A stretch of 64,000 nt of DNA. Source: Escallonia rubra (Eukaryota > Streptophyta > Magnoliopsida > Escalloniales > Escalloniaceae). The notes under the pieces were generated by a model. The model saw only the letters and a program-made list of their open reading frames with translations, had not been told where the DNA came from and made no database searches. Positions 43,955 through 56,112 of this stretch are shown here, one piece after another. The position numbers were made by a program, and so were the translations under genes. Location: contig JAVXUO010000139.1 in NCBI GenBank assembly GCA_033065855.1, positions 124,001-188,000 of the forward strand, given 5' to 3'. Positions within the stretch are counted from its first letter, which is position 1. Every line of letters begins with the position of its first letter.

Positions 43955-45270
43955 TACGTTAATCAATTGCATGAGCATAGAACTTTTCCTTTAAGATTCT
44001 TGGAATATTTGATGGATTATGTTTAATGTTAACGTAAGGAAAAAAAAATTTGGTCGCCTGCTGCGCCGAAGGTTGTGTCGATTGCCAAATTCTTAGGTTA
44101 TGAATTTGGACTGTGGCATTGGCCCAGCCTAAAGGCATGTGGATGCCTGTTGGTGTTATGTTTTGGTCCAGCAAAAATTATGAACTTGGGTCTGTTACAA
44201 TGGCCCAGAATATATAGGCTAGATATATATTTTTTGGGCCGGAAGAGTTTGCCTGAGGATATAGTTTCTAACTGTCCAATTGAATTTGGGCCTGCGGCCG
44301 TTGGCCCGAGTGGCCTGATGGTGGCTGTGTTGAATAGGCTAGAGGAATTGGGCCGTAAAAGGCCCATTAAAGGGCCTGCTGTCTACCACGAGATTGGGCC
44401 GAAAAGGCCAGACTTAAGCCTGTTTGGGCTGTGAATAGGCCAGAGAATTGGGCATGTTCGGCCAGTTGGTATAGCATGTTTAGGCCTCCAAAGTGGGCTG
44501 TTTTGGCCACTTAAAAGTGTGCCTGTAGCTTACTGATTGGGCCTATTTTGGCCATTTTAAAAAATGGATTTTTAGTGGGACTTATGTATTTTAAATGGGC
44601 CTTACAAAATAAAATTTGTAACGCCGCTTATGTTTTAATATTGGTTTATTTAGGGATACTGATGAATATAACGTGCCAATATAATTATAATTTCAAGAAT
44701 TAGTCTAAAATTACGAGATTATGTTAAAACCTTATGCTTCGTTTGGAATGTCTAGACTACGATAATGAACTTGAAATAATTAGTGGTTCTTACTTATTTT
44801 GGCAGTAAACGGCCCAATCGAAGTTTATTATCTTTTATAAGTTGAGATAATGATAAACCACATCACGTTACGCTTATTAATTAAAATATTAATCGGTCCA
44901 ACGAAAGATTATATTTTAATTTTTAAGCAGAAAGAAAGGAAATAATAAGTTGAATGGTTCAAATTATTTTCTGCCCAGCGGTGATATAACTCGTGCTCAT
45001 GTTGCTTTTAATGATTTCCAAATTGTTAAGGATGGAAAAACACTTATATGTTAATAACAGGCCCAACGGAAGGTTATAAGTGATACGTTAATTTTTCCTT
45101 TTGAGAAAGGTTTTGTGTATTTACCTTTTTCATACAAATAAATTTTTTATCCCTCAATTTATTTTATTATGTTAAATGATGAACTAACTATTTTCATCAT
45201 GTGGGTTTTCGATACTAACGTGCATGATTATTGTTATTATTTAGCGTATAGCCTTACTGCAATTACTGGC
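43955..45270 (+). other. Copia leader, with GGCC-rich and AT-rich blocks
   Basis: 44060-44560 is full of ttggcc/gggcc(g/t) phrases at 20-40 base spacing, making stop-poor frames on both strands that I do not regard as genes. 44640-45250 is AT-rich. The leader is longer than usual for a Copia element, so 44040-44640 and 44640-45250 may include further old insertions. Confidence 0.45.
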
Positions 45271-45279
45271 TATCTTTCT

Positions 45280-45960
45280 TCTATTGAATTATTGAGCGAC
45301 ACCAATTTTAGAAAATGGAAATAGCAGATTAGCATAATTCTTGAAGTTATGGAAGGCTCCATAACTACTGCTATTCGCGGAGCCATTCCTGACTCGGATA
45401 ATACTAAGATGTACCTTGCTCATATTGAAGAACAGTTTCAGGGTTCTTCCAAGGCACAATCTACTACTCTCATCACTAAAATGGTTACGCTCAAGTATAG
45501 TGGGTCCAATGGTGTTCGTGAGCATATTTTACGAATGAATGATATGGCTTCTCAACTAAAAGATTTGGACATGGAAATCTCTGAAGGTTTTCTCGTGCAC
45601 TTTATTATGACTTCCCTTCATGTGCAGTTTGGTCCTTTTAAGATCAACTATAACACGCAGAAAGAGAACATGAAGATGAGCGAGTTGATTTCCATGTGTA
45701 TCCAAGAAGAAAAGAGGCTAAAGTCTGAACAACCTGATAGTGCTCACGTTGTCATAACTGGTCCATCTAAAAGAAAAGGAAAGAAATTCGGCAAAGGTAG
45801 CATGCAAGGGAATAAGAATGCTTCTGTAACCAAGACTGACAGGGCAAGATCTTCGGGTACCAAGGGTTCTTCTGGTCTCACGTGTCACTTTTGTAAAGAT
45901 AAGGACATATGAGGAAAGAATGTCATAAATTTAGATAGTGGTTGGAAAAGAAAGCTAATT
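45280..45960 (+). pseudogene. Copia gag (UBN2-type) pseudogene
   Basis: An open frame from 45349 to 45912 (187 aa) carries the C-terminal two thirds of gag: AIRGAIPDSDN, YLAHIEEQFQGSSKAQ, MNDMASQLKDLDMEISEGFL, VHFIMTSLHVQFGPFKINYN, then a basic stretch and the start of a CCHC zinc knuckle (CHFCK). Conserved sequence begins upstream of the Met (LLSDTNFRKWK then a stop at about 45323), and the usual middle of the N-terminal domain is missing, so gag has an internal deletion and a nonsense codon. A one-base deletion at about 45902 breaks the zinc knuckle; in the shifted frame HMRKECHKF is readable. Gag would form the virus-like particle. Confidence 0.85.
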
Positions 45961-45989
45961 TATCTAATTGCGTTTGTTATGAGTTTTAT

Positions 45990-46350
45990 ACAATTGATGA
46001 TCTTTTAAATACATGGTGGGTTGACACAGGTGCAACTGTGCAGGGTTGACACAGGTGCAACTGTGCACATAACTAATTCATTGCAGGGATTCCTTTCCGT
46101 GAAGAAGTTAAACAAAGGGGACCGTAATGTGCTCGTAGGAAATGGATAGAAAGCTCAAGTTGAAGCTGTAGGAACTCTCCGTTTAGTTTTGGAGAGTGGT
46201 TTCAATTTGGATTTAGTTGATATTGTTTATGTTCCCAGTATGACTAGAAACATTATTTCTCTTTCTAGACTTGACGCTTATGGATATTCGTTTAAGTTTG
46301 AGAATAAAGGCTTCTCTCTTTTCCTTTAATCTAGAGTTATTGGGTCTCGT
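45990..46350 (+). pseudogene. Copia protease region, broken by a 25-bp duplication
   Basis: The aspartic protease active site WWVDTGAT is readable at about 46014-46040, and gggttgacacaggtgcaactgtgca is then repeated in tandem (starting about 46018 and 46043), duplicating D-T-G-A-T and shifting the frame. Further stops follow. The protein would have matured the polyprotein. Confidence 0.75.
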
Positions 46351-46970
46351 TTGTCGGAGGGAAACCTCTACAAATTACTTTTGAATGCTTCTTTTACTAA
46401 ATCCTTGAAAATAATGAACGTGAATGATGTAGTTGCTAAAACTTGTGGTAAGAAAAAACGAGAGAATGAAAATTCCACTAAATTGTGGCATGAATGTCTA
46501 CGTCACATATCACGAGGCAGAATGGAACGCCTTACTAAGGATGGAATTCTTCACTCTTTAGATTTCTCAGTTTTTCACGCATGTATTGAATTTATTAAAG
46601 GAAAATTTGTAAAAGGCAATAAACGTGGTGCCACTCGAAGTACATGACTTTTAAAGGTTATTCACACTGACATTTGTAGACATTTCCCTACACCGAATAT
46701 TGGTGGTCATAGATACTTTATCACATTTATTGATGACTATTCTCGTTATGGATATGTTTACATCATTCATGAAAAATCTGACTCACTTGCCATGTTTAAG
46801 ACTTACGAAGCCGAAGTTAAAAATCAACTCGGCCTAAAGATTAAATTTGTAAGATCTTACAGAGGATAATATTATGAAAAATTCTCTGAAACGGGTCATA
46901 ACCCTAGTCCTTTTGTTGTCCATCACATACCACTAGAATTGCTGAAACTAGGCATGCAGTATTTTTGGAG
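46351..46970 (+). pseudogene. Copia GAG-pre-integrase and integrase N-terminal part
   Basis: The 46351-46647 frame carries the pre-integrase domain (KLWHECLRHISRGRMERLTK, DGILHSLDFS, ACIEFIKGKFVKGNKRGATRST). After a stop, the integrase core starts (VIHTDICRHFPTP, YFITFIDDYSRYGYVYII) and reaches VKNQLGLKIKFVRS before a stop at about 46867. The rest of integrase and the whole RT core are absent: the next recognisable sequence (47030) belongs to the linker before RT. The zinc-binding cysteine of LGHI...C..C is partly replaced (CIEFIKG instead of C..C). Confidence 0.8.
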
Positions 46971-47029
46971 ATGCTGAGTATAGTGGGAGTAGTATACCAA
47001 GAATAATAAACCTTAAGAAAATTCAGGAT

Positions 47030-47740
47030 CATGTTTCTATTCTTGTTATCAAAAAGGTTGGTGCGCCATTACCTCATATAGAGGGTAACGATGCACCCGA
47101 GGTAGTACCTAATGATGTGCCCCTTATTATGGATCATACTCCAATTCCTACTAATGAGCAACATCTTCGAAGGTCAGGAAGAGAGAGACAGACAGCCATC
47201 TCTGATGACTATATTGTGTACCCAGACGATGCTGACTATAATCTAGGCATATGAAATGATTCTATATCCTTTAAAGAATGTATTATGAGCGATCACGCAA
47301 CTCAATGGAGCGTATTCCCTATGCATCAGCAGTAGGGAATCTTATGTATGCTCAAGTCTGTACTCGCCCAGATATAGCGTATGTTGTTGGCATGCTTGGA
47401 CGTTACCAAATAAACCTAGGAATGGGTCATTGGAAAGCAGCCAAGAAAGTAATGCGCTACTTACAGGGTACCAATGATTTCATGCTTACCTATAGGAAGT
47501 CAGATAACCTTGAGGTTATTGGTTATTCTGATTCTGATTATGCAGGGTGTGTAGACACCTTTAAGATTATTGATTAAGTATCTCGTTGTGAGAGATATAA
47601 TCCAGAATCAGATATTGTCTATTTAGCATATCAGTACGACTGCTATGTTAGCGGATTCCATGATAAAAGGCTTACCACCCAGTCTCTTTAGAGAATATGT
47701 TGCTAGCATGTGTTTAGTTGATAGCTTTTCCTTTTAGTGA
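47030..47740 (+). pseudogene. Copia pol C-terminal part (RT end and RNase H)
   Basis: 47030-47270 encodes the variable linker (LRRSGRERQ, ISDDYIVYPDD). The frame 47278-47577 (99 aa) carries the conserved end of RT and start of RNase H (IPYASAVGNLMYAQVCTRPD, IAYVVGMLGRYQINLGMGHW, KAAKKVMRYLQGT, YSDSDYAGC). A later fragment at about 47650-47735 (KGLPPSLFREYVASMCLVDS) is the pol C-terminus. Missing is everything from the integrase catalytic E to the RT YxDD box, which points to a deletion near 46970-47030 and another near 47270. Confidence 0.82.
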
Positions 47741-48138
47741 TGGGATTTTGATTTGAGACATTTATTTCCGTTATCACCTTATGTTATGGGTTCTGGATAT
47801 ATATTATGATTATGGTTTGTTACTTCTCGTTATAAGTGCACATTTGAAGTATTCTGAAACAAACACTCATTTAAGGATGACATGAACTTGTTCATATTGT
47901 TATTTATTATGGAACGATGCAGTTCATATCTATTAAGCTATTTGACTGTCATATTTGGCAAAAGTTCTATATTGTAACCGGAGAACAGTGTTGTGGCATT
48001 GAGAGGCATGGATACCATCTTCGATTCATTTTTAGTATTTTTGTTAAATTTGGCCTAACTTACGAGATGTTTTGTTCAATTTCGTTATGTCAAAACTTTG
48101 ACATTGACCTTAGTATAACCCTTGGCCAAATGGGAGAA
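47741..48138 (+). other. Copia 3' untranslated region and polypurine tract
   Basis: AT-rich, with no gene. The 77-codon frame at 47917-48150 runs into the LTR and has no match I recognise. It ends with aaatgggagaa just before the 3' LTR TGTTGG at 48139. Confidence 0.6.
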
Positions 48139-48465
48139 TGTTGGAATTGATTGGTCCAATCCAATCAAGTGGCCTAACGGGTCACTAATGTTGACTATTT
48201 ATTTGACTTGGACATTAATTAATTATATTGGCAAAAAAACATTATGGGCCTATTTAATTTAGCATCCAATACACTAATGATTTATAGTGTATAAAAGGCT
48301 TATAGACCCTAATCTCTTAACTTTGATGGACGGTTGAGATTTGGTAGGCTTTAGGGTTGATCCCACTACTCTCTCTATTTAAATATCTCTTTTTCTTTGA
48401 GGTGAGGGCATCATAATGTTTGGTCACTCTTTTCCATCATCAAGAATAGAGAAGAGTAGTGAAGA
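48139..48465 (+). repeat. Copia 3' LTR, first part
   Basis: Matches 43408-43730 with substitutions and two small deletions, one of them removing about 25 bases around the ggaggctagggcatc repeat. It is interrupted after gagtagtgaaga by the CACTA element; the LTR resumes at 59223. Confidence 0.9.
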
Positions 48466-48780
48466 CATTACAAGAAATTTTTCATTTAGCGACAAACACA
48501 TTCTCGACGAACAACAGTTCGTCAACAAAGATAGATAAATGTCGATGAATACAAAGTTCATCGAGAATAGTATTATATTTCTTGACAAGGTTTATTATTC
48601 GTCAATAAAACTAACTTTTCGTAGACGAATTAAAAAAAAAAATTGTAGACGTATTAAAATTTCCGTCGTAAGATGTTCAACGCACAGTGGCGCAAGAGTG
48701 AAAATCCATTTTGGCGGGGGGTTAGAAGTAATTTTAACCATTAACAACGAATTGACTTCGTCAAGAAAGGCAAAAAAAAA
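48466..48780. repeat. CACTA 5' TIR and subterminal repeats
   Basis: The TIR is followed by copies of tcgacgaa, gttcgtc and cttcgtc in both orientations, mirroring the right end (58490-59222). These are probable transposase-binding sites. Confidence 0.8.
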
Positions 48781-51779
48781 TTTAGGACAACTTTAATTTC
48801 GCACCTCATTTCTCTCTCTCTCCATATTTCTGTCTCCATTTCTCTCTATCTCTCATTCCCTCACTCTCTTCTCTATATCTCTCACTCGCTAAGGGCAAAA
48901 ATATATGTCTTCTTGGTTGTCTGTATCTCTCTCTCTCTCTTTCTCCACATCTCTGTCACCGTTTCTCCGTATCTCTCACTCTCTTCTAGATCGGTTCTGT
49001 GTATCTCTTACTTGCTAAGGCAGACATTTCTACACCAAAGTTGACATAGTTTGGGGCAACGAAAGGAACATTAAACTTACTTTCTTGGTAAGTTCAGCTT
49101 ATATTCCTATTCTTATCACTTTCATCACTTCAATCTCACGATTCCACTGAAATTCAACAAGCTCTGTGGTGCTGTCATAGGATTCCCACGATTATCACTT
49201 TGACCGAACAAAGCCCTAAATCTTTTCAGTTTGATGTTTTAGGGAAAATCATAAACTAAAGAATCTCTGAAGCATGAAAAGGTAATTCTTTCTTTGAAAC
49301 TATGTGTATGTTTTATAATTTTTTTTTCTGTAGTTTGAAAGTTGTAGGAGTTTTTCTCCTTTGACCTTGGCTCTATATCTTACTAACCCTGAGATCCACA
49401 TCGTTACAGGGTACCCCATATGAACACAGATGGCAGTATGATTTCAATTTCAAGTTGAGCATGTAGATTTTGCTGTCTTTTTTATACATACTTGCTGGAT
49501 TATGCATGCCTTCCTTTATGTAAACATTCACTTTACCATATTGAACTCAATAAATTAAGAGTTGTACTCGATTAATTAGTTGACTTCTAGAAAGCATTGG
49601 TTGGCTGTTATTGTAACTCTCACAATTGGGAGTTACTTTCTAGTCTTTTTCCCGATAGAAATTAAGGCTGCATTTGGTAACATCTTGGTTTCCTTGATTC
49701 AAGGGCCTTTAAATGTGTTGTAATGTTGCATACCTTTAGTATGCTCACTTATCGTAGACTTCTACAGTTGGTATTCAGGTACCCTTGTGTGCAATTGACA
49801 TGACAAAGTTAAAAAAAAATGGAGAACGATCATGAGCAAGGTGTATTCATAATACTATCTTAAAGACAGTTTTCCGACTTACATCGTAACCCAGAAACAG
49901 TAGGCAGCTAGTGGAAAAATTGACTCTAAGATACAATGCATGACTCTAATTCTCTATCTTAAATATGCGTACTAAGAGAAAGAAGAACCAAATTGGAACT
50001 CTGATGTTTACCAACCAAATTGGAACTCTGATGTTTACCAACCAAATTGGAACTCTGTTGTGTTTTGATAAAAGAAAAAAATAAATAAAAAGAATATGAT
50101 GAAGTATCGATGTATTAGTAGTAGGTTAGAAGTTGGAATTTATGTAGAACTCAAATGGTTGCTGCCTATGAAGAAGTGGTTCTCATGAAGAGAGTTTCCA
50201 AGAGGCACCGATACCAATTTGTAACAACTGCAACTACAACACAGTTACTCAGCCTGTACAATTTAAGTAAGAAAAATTAATTAATTTGATTATTAATGAC
50301 ATTCCCCCGATAAATTTCTAAATAATAAATATGAAAACCTAAAGAACATGGCAATTTGTACAACATATTGCATATATGGATATCCTGAACCTATGGTTTG
50401 CGCAAAGTCCAAAACGAAGGCAGAGGAGATAAAACCTTGAGGTTATGACACTCCATGAATATTGCTCACATTGTATACAAATTCATTTGGCTCTTTTAAG
50501 GCAGCACATTCTAGGTCATTTGCTTATCCCAGATTAGCAAATGCTCTAGAACTTGTTCATGGGAAGCAACCTTGACTTCCACATTTGTAAAGGAGAAGCC
50601 ATCAGAAGGTTTTGCAACATCTCCTTCTTGCTTCACTAATTTCTAAGAGTTCATTAATAACAAGTAGTCCAGCCTTACTTTATTTCAAAAAGCAACAGTG
50701 CTAATTAGAGATGGAATTTTGTTAATAATTGGGTAGATAACCCCCACTACTTCCAAATTTTATTGCACCGGAAATGAAACCATATTGACCTCAAATTATC
50801 AGTAATTATCCCATATGTCTCGTGGTCTTGAATATTTTTCCACGTGCTCGCAATTTAACTTAGTTGGAAGATATTCAACAGCGAGTTTACATTTTTTTCA
50901 CCATTCTCCAAACGTAGTGGTACTTCATGGCAATATGTTTTGTCTTATGAATCCTCTGTCTTTTTTTTTTTTTTATATTCTGAATTCATGTTTGTACGTG
51001 CTCCAAAGTACCTACTAGTGCAGGACCATTGGCATTTGTTTCATTATGAGTTACATTTTCAGCATAAATCAAACTATTTCCTGAGGATTTTATCTTCCCT
51101 GTCACCCTGAGGTTGAGCATAAGTTTTATTTGCTTCCTGCCATAGCCTGATTACTTGTGATCTGGCATGTGGCAAATACCATTAATTATTGTCTTGAATA
51201 TCTCAGCAACTGCTTCTGCTTTATAGACCACCTACCAGAGTTTCAAGGGATAGTTTCCATCTCTCATCTAGTCATATCTAAACTGTTGCAATACTTGAAA
51301 AGTAAAAATAGAAAAAACTTGATCTAAAAAGCTTCTACACTATCACCAATTAGGGTTCATGTTGCATTGATGATACTGTCTTAATATATAGGCATAATAT
51401 GTGGTTTTTAGTTTGTTCAGGTTTATAAAAATTATCAAAAGCATAGGGCTTCTGACTGTCTCCAGAATTCCACTTCTTTGAAGCAAGACTATAAACGGTA
51501 TGCTTTCTTTTATCCTTTTTCTGTATTCCTTACTAGACTTCCTTATTAGGGATGGTGAGATTGTCTTTGTAATTATGAGAGACCTTGTGCATTTTGATAT
51601 GTGTATGATCTTATTGATTGTGCATGCAATATAAATGCTAGAAAGATAATGGTCATTTTATGTAACTTATTGGTCATTTTATGTAACTTATCTTTCTAGA
51701 AACTGGTTTGCTTTTTGAAATGTCATAGTTCTTCCCTGTACTTCGCTTTTCTCTTATTTTCTGGTGAAATTGTGATAGG
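48781..51779 (+). other. CACTA 5' leader and non-coding region
   Basis: A CT-rich segment (48808-48990, tctctctctctcc phrases) looks like the transcript leader, after which AT-rich intron-like DNA runs to the first transposase exon. A 27-bp tandem repeat (accaaattggaactctgatg onward) stands at 49987, 50014 and 50041, and a 23-bp direct repeat (ggtcattttatgtaacttat) at 51650-51700. No other gene is seen. Confidence 0.5.
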
Positions 51780-54700
51780 GTGTTGAAGATGGATATGACT
51801 TGCATGTCAGTGAATTTTAGATATTGTGAAGAGTACAAGCTTGGAGTAAATCAATTTATGCAGTTTGTTGTGTCTAATATGGGTAGTAATGTTATGGTAG
51901 CGTGTCCTTGTCTCAAATGCTTGAACGTTAATAGATTATATACATCAGTGGTTAGGGAACATCTTTTTGATAATGGGATTGAGCAGAGTTACACACATTG
52001 GGTATATCACGGGGAAAGGTATGATAGTAGATCAAATATGACCTCTGATAATAATGATAATGAGAATGGGAATGGTGATAATGAAGACATCAGAGACAAT
52101 GGTCAACAAGAATGTGATAGGATAGATGAATTGATTAATAATGTATGCATGGGAAACTTTACTGAAACGTAACCTCAAGAAGGAACTGTACCAAGGGATG
52201 AAAATGAAAGTAATACATACAACATTAATGAAGATAACCCAAAGGGCTTGGTTGAGTTGGCAAGGGGCTCGAGGAGTGACCTCGAGGTCCCGTGTTCGAT
52301 TCCTCCCTCCCCCTAGGATTATTCATATTTGCAGTTCTATTACTTCCCAATTTGGGAAATTCAAAAAAAAAAAAAAAAAATTAATGAAGATGAAGCAGGA
52401 AAGTTCTATAAACTCTTAAGGGAAGCACATTGTGAGCTATATCCTGGTTGCACCTCTTTCAAAACATTATCCTTTATCATTCACATGCTTCACTTAAAGG
52501 TCTTACACAAATGGAGCCAGAAATCAGTTACCATGATGCTAGAGTTATTGAGTGCGGCTTTTCCCAATTGCAAAAAGTTTCGTAAGTCCTATTATGAGGC
52601 TAAAAACATGTTGCGGGGACTAGGGTTGTCATATACAAGGATCCACCCGTGCAAATATGATTGTGTTCTTTTTTGGAAGGATAATGCTGACAAAGATAAG
52701 TGGGGAATCTAGATAGCAAGCTGACAATGGTAAGGGCAAGAAAGTTCCCCACAAAATTCCTCGCCATTTTCCAATTAAACCTAGGCTCCAAAGATTCTAC
52801 ATATCTAAGGAAGCAGCTGCTAACATGATCTGGCACAAAGATGAACGGCTAAATGATGGGAAAGTTTTAAGGCACCCAACTGATGGCATAGCATAGAAAG
52901 AATTTGACAAAGAGCATGAGTTGTTCGCACAAGAGGCTCGAAATATTAGGCTTGGGCTAACAACTGATGGTTTTAATCCATTTGGTAACATGAGTACATC
53001 TTATAGCATGTGGCCGGTAATTGTGATACCATACAATCTGCCTCCTTGGATGCTCATGAAGGAGCAATACATGATGATGTCGTTACTTATTCCTGGTCCT
53101 AAGGCGCCAGGGAAAGACTTTGATGTCTACATGCAGCCACTTATAGATGAGTTAAAAGAGCTTTGGGAATACTGGCTCCAAACATATGATGCTTCTACTA
53201 AAGAGAATTTTCAGATGGATGCGGCTGTGATCTGGACTATAAGTGACTTTCCGGCATATTCATATTTTTCATCATGGCGTACGAAATGGTACATAGCTTG
53301 TACCACATGCAATGAGGATACAAGTTCACAGAAATTGAGGAGTAAGATAGGTTACACAGGACATCGTCGACTCTCAGATGAGAATCATCCATGGCGGAGG
53401 AGCAAGGAATTCAATGGTAAGCTTGAGAAAAGAAAGAGGTCTAGGGAGTATTCAGGCGATGATGTATTAGAGCAGTTGGTACATGTTCCAGATCACAAGC
53501 AATAAGAAGAGAAAGCGTACAGCATATGAACTAAATTGGATTAAGAGGAGTATATTTTTTTATTTGCCATATTGGCCGACTCTAAAGTTAAGACATAATC
53601 TCGATGTTATGCATATCGAGAAAAATGTTTGTGATAATGCATTGGGGACTTTACTTGATATCGAGGGAAAAACAAAGGATACTATGAAGGCAAGAGAGGA
53701 TCCAAAAGGACACGAATATAAGGAAGGAATTACATTTACATGCAAATAGTAATGGTACGTATATAATGCCGCCTGCGCGTTACACCTTGACAATGAAAGA
53801 AAAGCAAGGGTATTGTGAGTTCTTAAAGGCAGTGAAATTTCCAGATGGATATGCATCTAACATATCACGATGTGCAAATGTTGGTGATGGCAAGGTATCC
53901 GGCATGAAAAGTCATGATTGCCATGTTATGCTACAACGGCTGATCCCAGTTTGTATGCGTGGATACTTGCCCAAGGATGCCCACGGTCCATTGGTTGAAT
54001 TGGGAGAGTTTTTCAAGTTTTTATGCTCTAAGACATTGGAAGTGGAAAAGGTAGAAAGTCTAGAGAAATACATCGTCTTTATCCTCTGTAAGTTGGAAAG
54101 GATATTTCCCACCTGCATTTTTTGATGTCATGGTCCACCGAGTAGTTCACTTGCCACGTGAGGCCTTACTTGGGGGGCCAGTTTCTTGCCGTTGGATGTA
54201 TCCAATTAAGAGGCACCTGGGTTCTTTGAAGCAGTACGTAAGCAATAAAGCCCGTCCCGAAGGCTCAATTGCATAGGCCGTCTCTATTACCGAATGCTTA
54301 ACATTTTGTTCGATGTATCTTAATGATGTGGAGACTAGGTTCAATCAAGAAGAACGCAATTATGATGGCAGGGAAGTGGATCAGGAGGACGAAACATTTC
54401 CTTTCACACAGATGGTTCGTTCATTTGGCGCTTCAAAGCTTGAATTCATACCATTCGAAGAACTAGAAAAAATGCAGTGGTATATCCTGAATAACTATGA
54501 AGAAGTTGATGACTTGAGCGTAAGTCCACAACTTTGGGTGTTATTTTACCAATTCATTTCAGTAAGTATTCTGTTTTTTATTGTTTTGGAGTCTCATACT
54601 TGTATGTTTAATGCTTAGTGAGCATAAAGCAGAGTTAGAGAACCAATGTTCTCTTAATGTAACTAGGAGGCATCAAGAGGAGTTTCCAAACTGGTTTAAG

Positions 54701-55549
54701 AAATGTGTAAGTTATTGAACAGGTTGCCTCTTTATCTCTTTTGAGGATCTCTAGTTTATTTACTTATAGTGTTTCATGTCATTTGTTTAGATAATGAAGT
54801 CATACAATGAGAAACTACCTGAAGCTACCAATGTTATATATGCACTTGCATGCAGGCCTGACATACGGTGGAAGCGATATCCTGCTTGTATTGTAAATAA
54901 TGTTAGGTTTCACACAAAAGATCGTGATAGTCATCGTAAGACTCAAAATAGTGGCCTGGTTGTTGAAGGCGAGCACGAGGGAGCGGCGAGTGACTACTAT
55001 GGTGTCTTGACTGATGTGATTGAGCTGAAATACATTAGAGACAAAAGAGTTATTTTATTTAAGTGTGAATGGTTCAACACTAACCCTAAAATAGGAATAC
55101 ACATCACTGAGGGTTTCACACGCATTAAAATTACTAGTCATTGGTACCAAAGTCTGCCATATGTGTTAGCGGGTCAGGCAAACCAGGTCTATTATGTTAA
55201 TGACACAAAGTTAGGGGCAAATTGGCAAGTGGTGCAAAGGTTTAAACACATACACTTGTGGGATATACCGGAAACTGAGCCTATTGACATGGATATTGAA
55301 AATGAAGAAGTTTATCAAGAAAATGGCTCACCAACAGTACGGCGAAGTGTTCGGATTGATCAGAATGAAGTGGGTGAGTTACTTAGGCACGATGCTGAAC
55401 CGATCATTGTTGAGAGAGCCATAGAACCTATTGAGGGTCCTCAAGAGATCAGAGACGATGAAGAGGATGATAAACTTGTCGAGTATTCTGGTGATGAAGA
55501 AGACATATTATGTAGTGAGGATGATGATAGTGATGCAGAAGATCTATAA
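51780..55549 (+). pseudogene. TNP2-like CACTA transposase pseudogene
   Basis: Domains follow the plant TNP2 order in broken exons. Transposase-associated domain, 51789-52170 (YKLGVNQFMQFVV, CPCLKCLN, HLFDNGIEQSYTHWVYHGE). Transposase_21 N-part, 52385-52700 (ELYPGCTSF, YYEAKNMLRGLGLSY). Transposase_21 core, 52750-53510 (GTKMNG-frame shifts, then FAQEARNIRLGLTTDGFNPF, SMWPVIVIPYNLPPW, LLIPGPKAPGKDFD, AVIWTISDFPAYSYFSSW), continuing at 53483-53749 (LRHNLDVMHIEKNVCDNALG, TLLDIEGKTKD). DUF4218, 53766-54520 (VHLPREALLGGPVSCRWMYP, NKARPEGSIA). DUF4216, 54794-55549 (YGVLTDVIELKYIRDKRVIL, FKCEWFN), with an acidic tail. Inactivating changes are a SINE at 52236, a TAG in place of the conserved W at about 52893 (DGIA-stop-KEFDKEH) and several frameshifts. 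Intact, it would cut and join CACTA ends. Confidence 0.88.
52224..52391 (+). mobile_element. tRNA-derived SINE inside the CACTA transposase gene
   Basis: The body is 52236-52379 (144 bp) with a perfect 12-bp target duplication attaatgaagat (52224-52235, 52380-52391). The A-box-like part is ttggttgagttggcaagg (about 52249), the B box is gtgttcgattcc (about 52291), and a run of 18 A forms the tail. It splits the coding sequence between the transposase-associated domain and Transposase_21. Confidence 0.92.
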
Positions 55550-55788
55550 ACTTCTTATATTGCAAAGACATCAATGAACATGTGAAACTTTTGTATATGC
55601 TATGTGTTTTTTGCTTGTGAAACTGCTATATATGTTATGTGTTGCTTTAACTTCTCTTCCAACCGTAGCTCATAGTCTAAATTATGACATTTAAGGCAAC
55701 ATAACCTTCAATGCTACCCGTATATCGACTGCCGGACTTTTACATTTACTCTGCATTACATTGATATGTCAAGTAAGCAGGTGAGTAG
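55550..55788. other. Spacer between CACTA genes
   Basis: AT-rich, with repeated tgctatatatgttatgtg-type phrases. No gene. Confidence 0.5.
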
Positions 55789-56067
55789 GTGGCATGCATT
55801 CCTCAAACAAAGGTCCCCCAGAGCGGTGGACCAGGAAATCTAATGCGTTTACGAAAGCGATTGGCATCACAAATGCCAAATGAGGTAGTCACTCCACCAC
55901 GAGAGGCTTCAGCATTCGATGTACAGGGAGAAGCCACACCTACCAGGATCAATGCTAGATCAATCACTTCAGCTCAAATGGCTTCCCCCGGCAATGTGGC
56001 ACGTGCACCTGTCAGCCCACAACTCGGATCTCCTGCTAGTAGTGTTGGTATGATCATATGCAATTGA
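55789..56067 (+). pseudogene. First exon of the second CACTA gene (TNPA-like), truncated
   Basis: A 92-codon frame with low-complexity proline, alanine and serine-rich sequence (PPREASAFDVQ, SPGNVARAPVSPQLGSPASS). It stands where CACTA elements carry their second gene, downstream of the TNP2 gene and in the same direction. No conserved Ptta/En/Spm domain follows: the next 450 bases are a LINE fragment in the opposite orientation. The assignment rests on position and composition, so it is weak. Confidence 0.4.
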
Positions 56068-56112
56068 GATGGTCTACCTTTGACAATAACCTTGCCCACA
56101 TGTTAAATGTTA

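Noticed and set aside
44075-44434. 119-codon frame on plus and 89-codon frame on minus
   Set aside because: They are caused by repeated GGCC/TTGGCC phrases in the Copia leader; no domain, and both strands are equally open.
52240-52310. Genuine tRNA gene
   Set aside because: The A and B boxes are present, but the acceptor stem does not close, and the unit has a poly(A) tail and a target-site duplication, as expected for a SINE.
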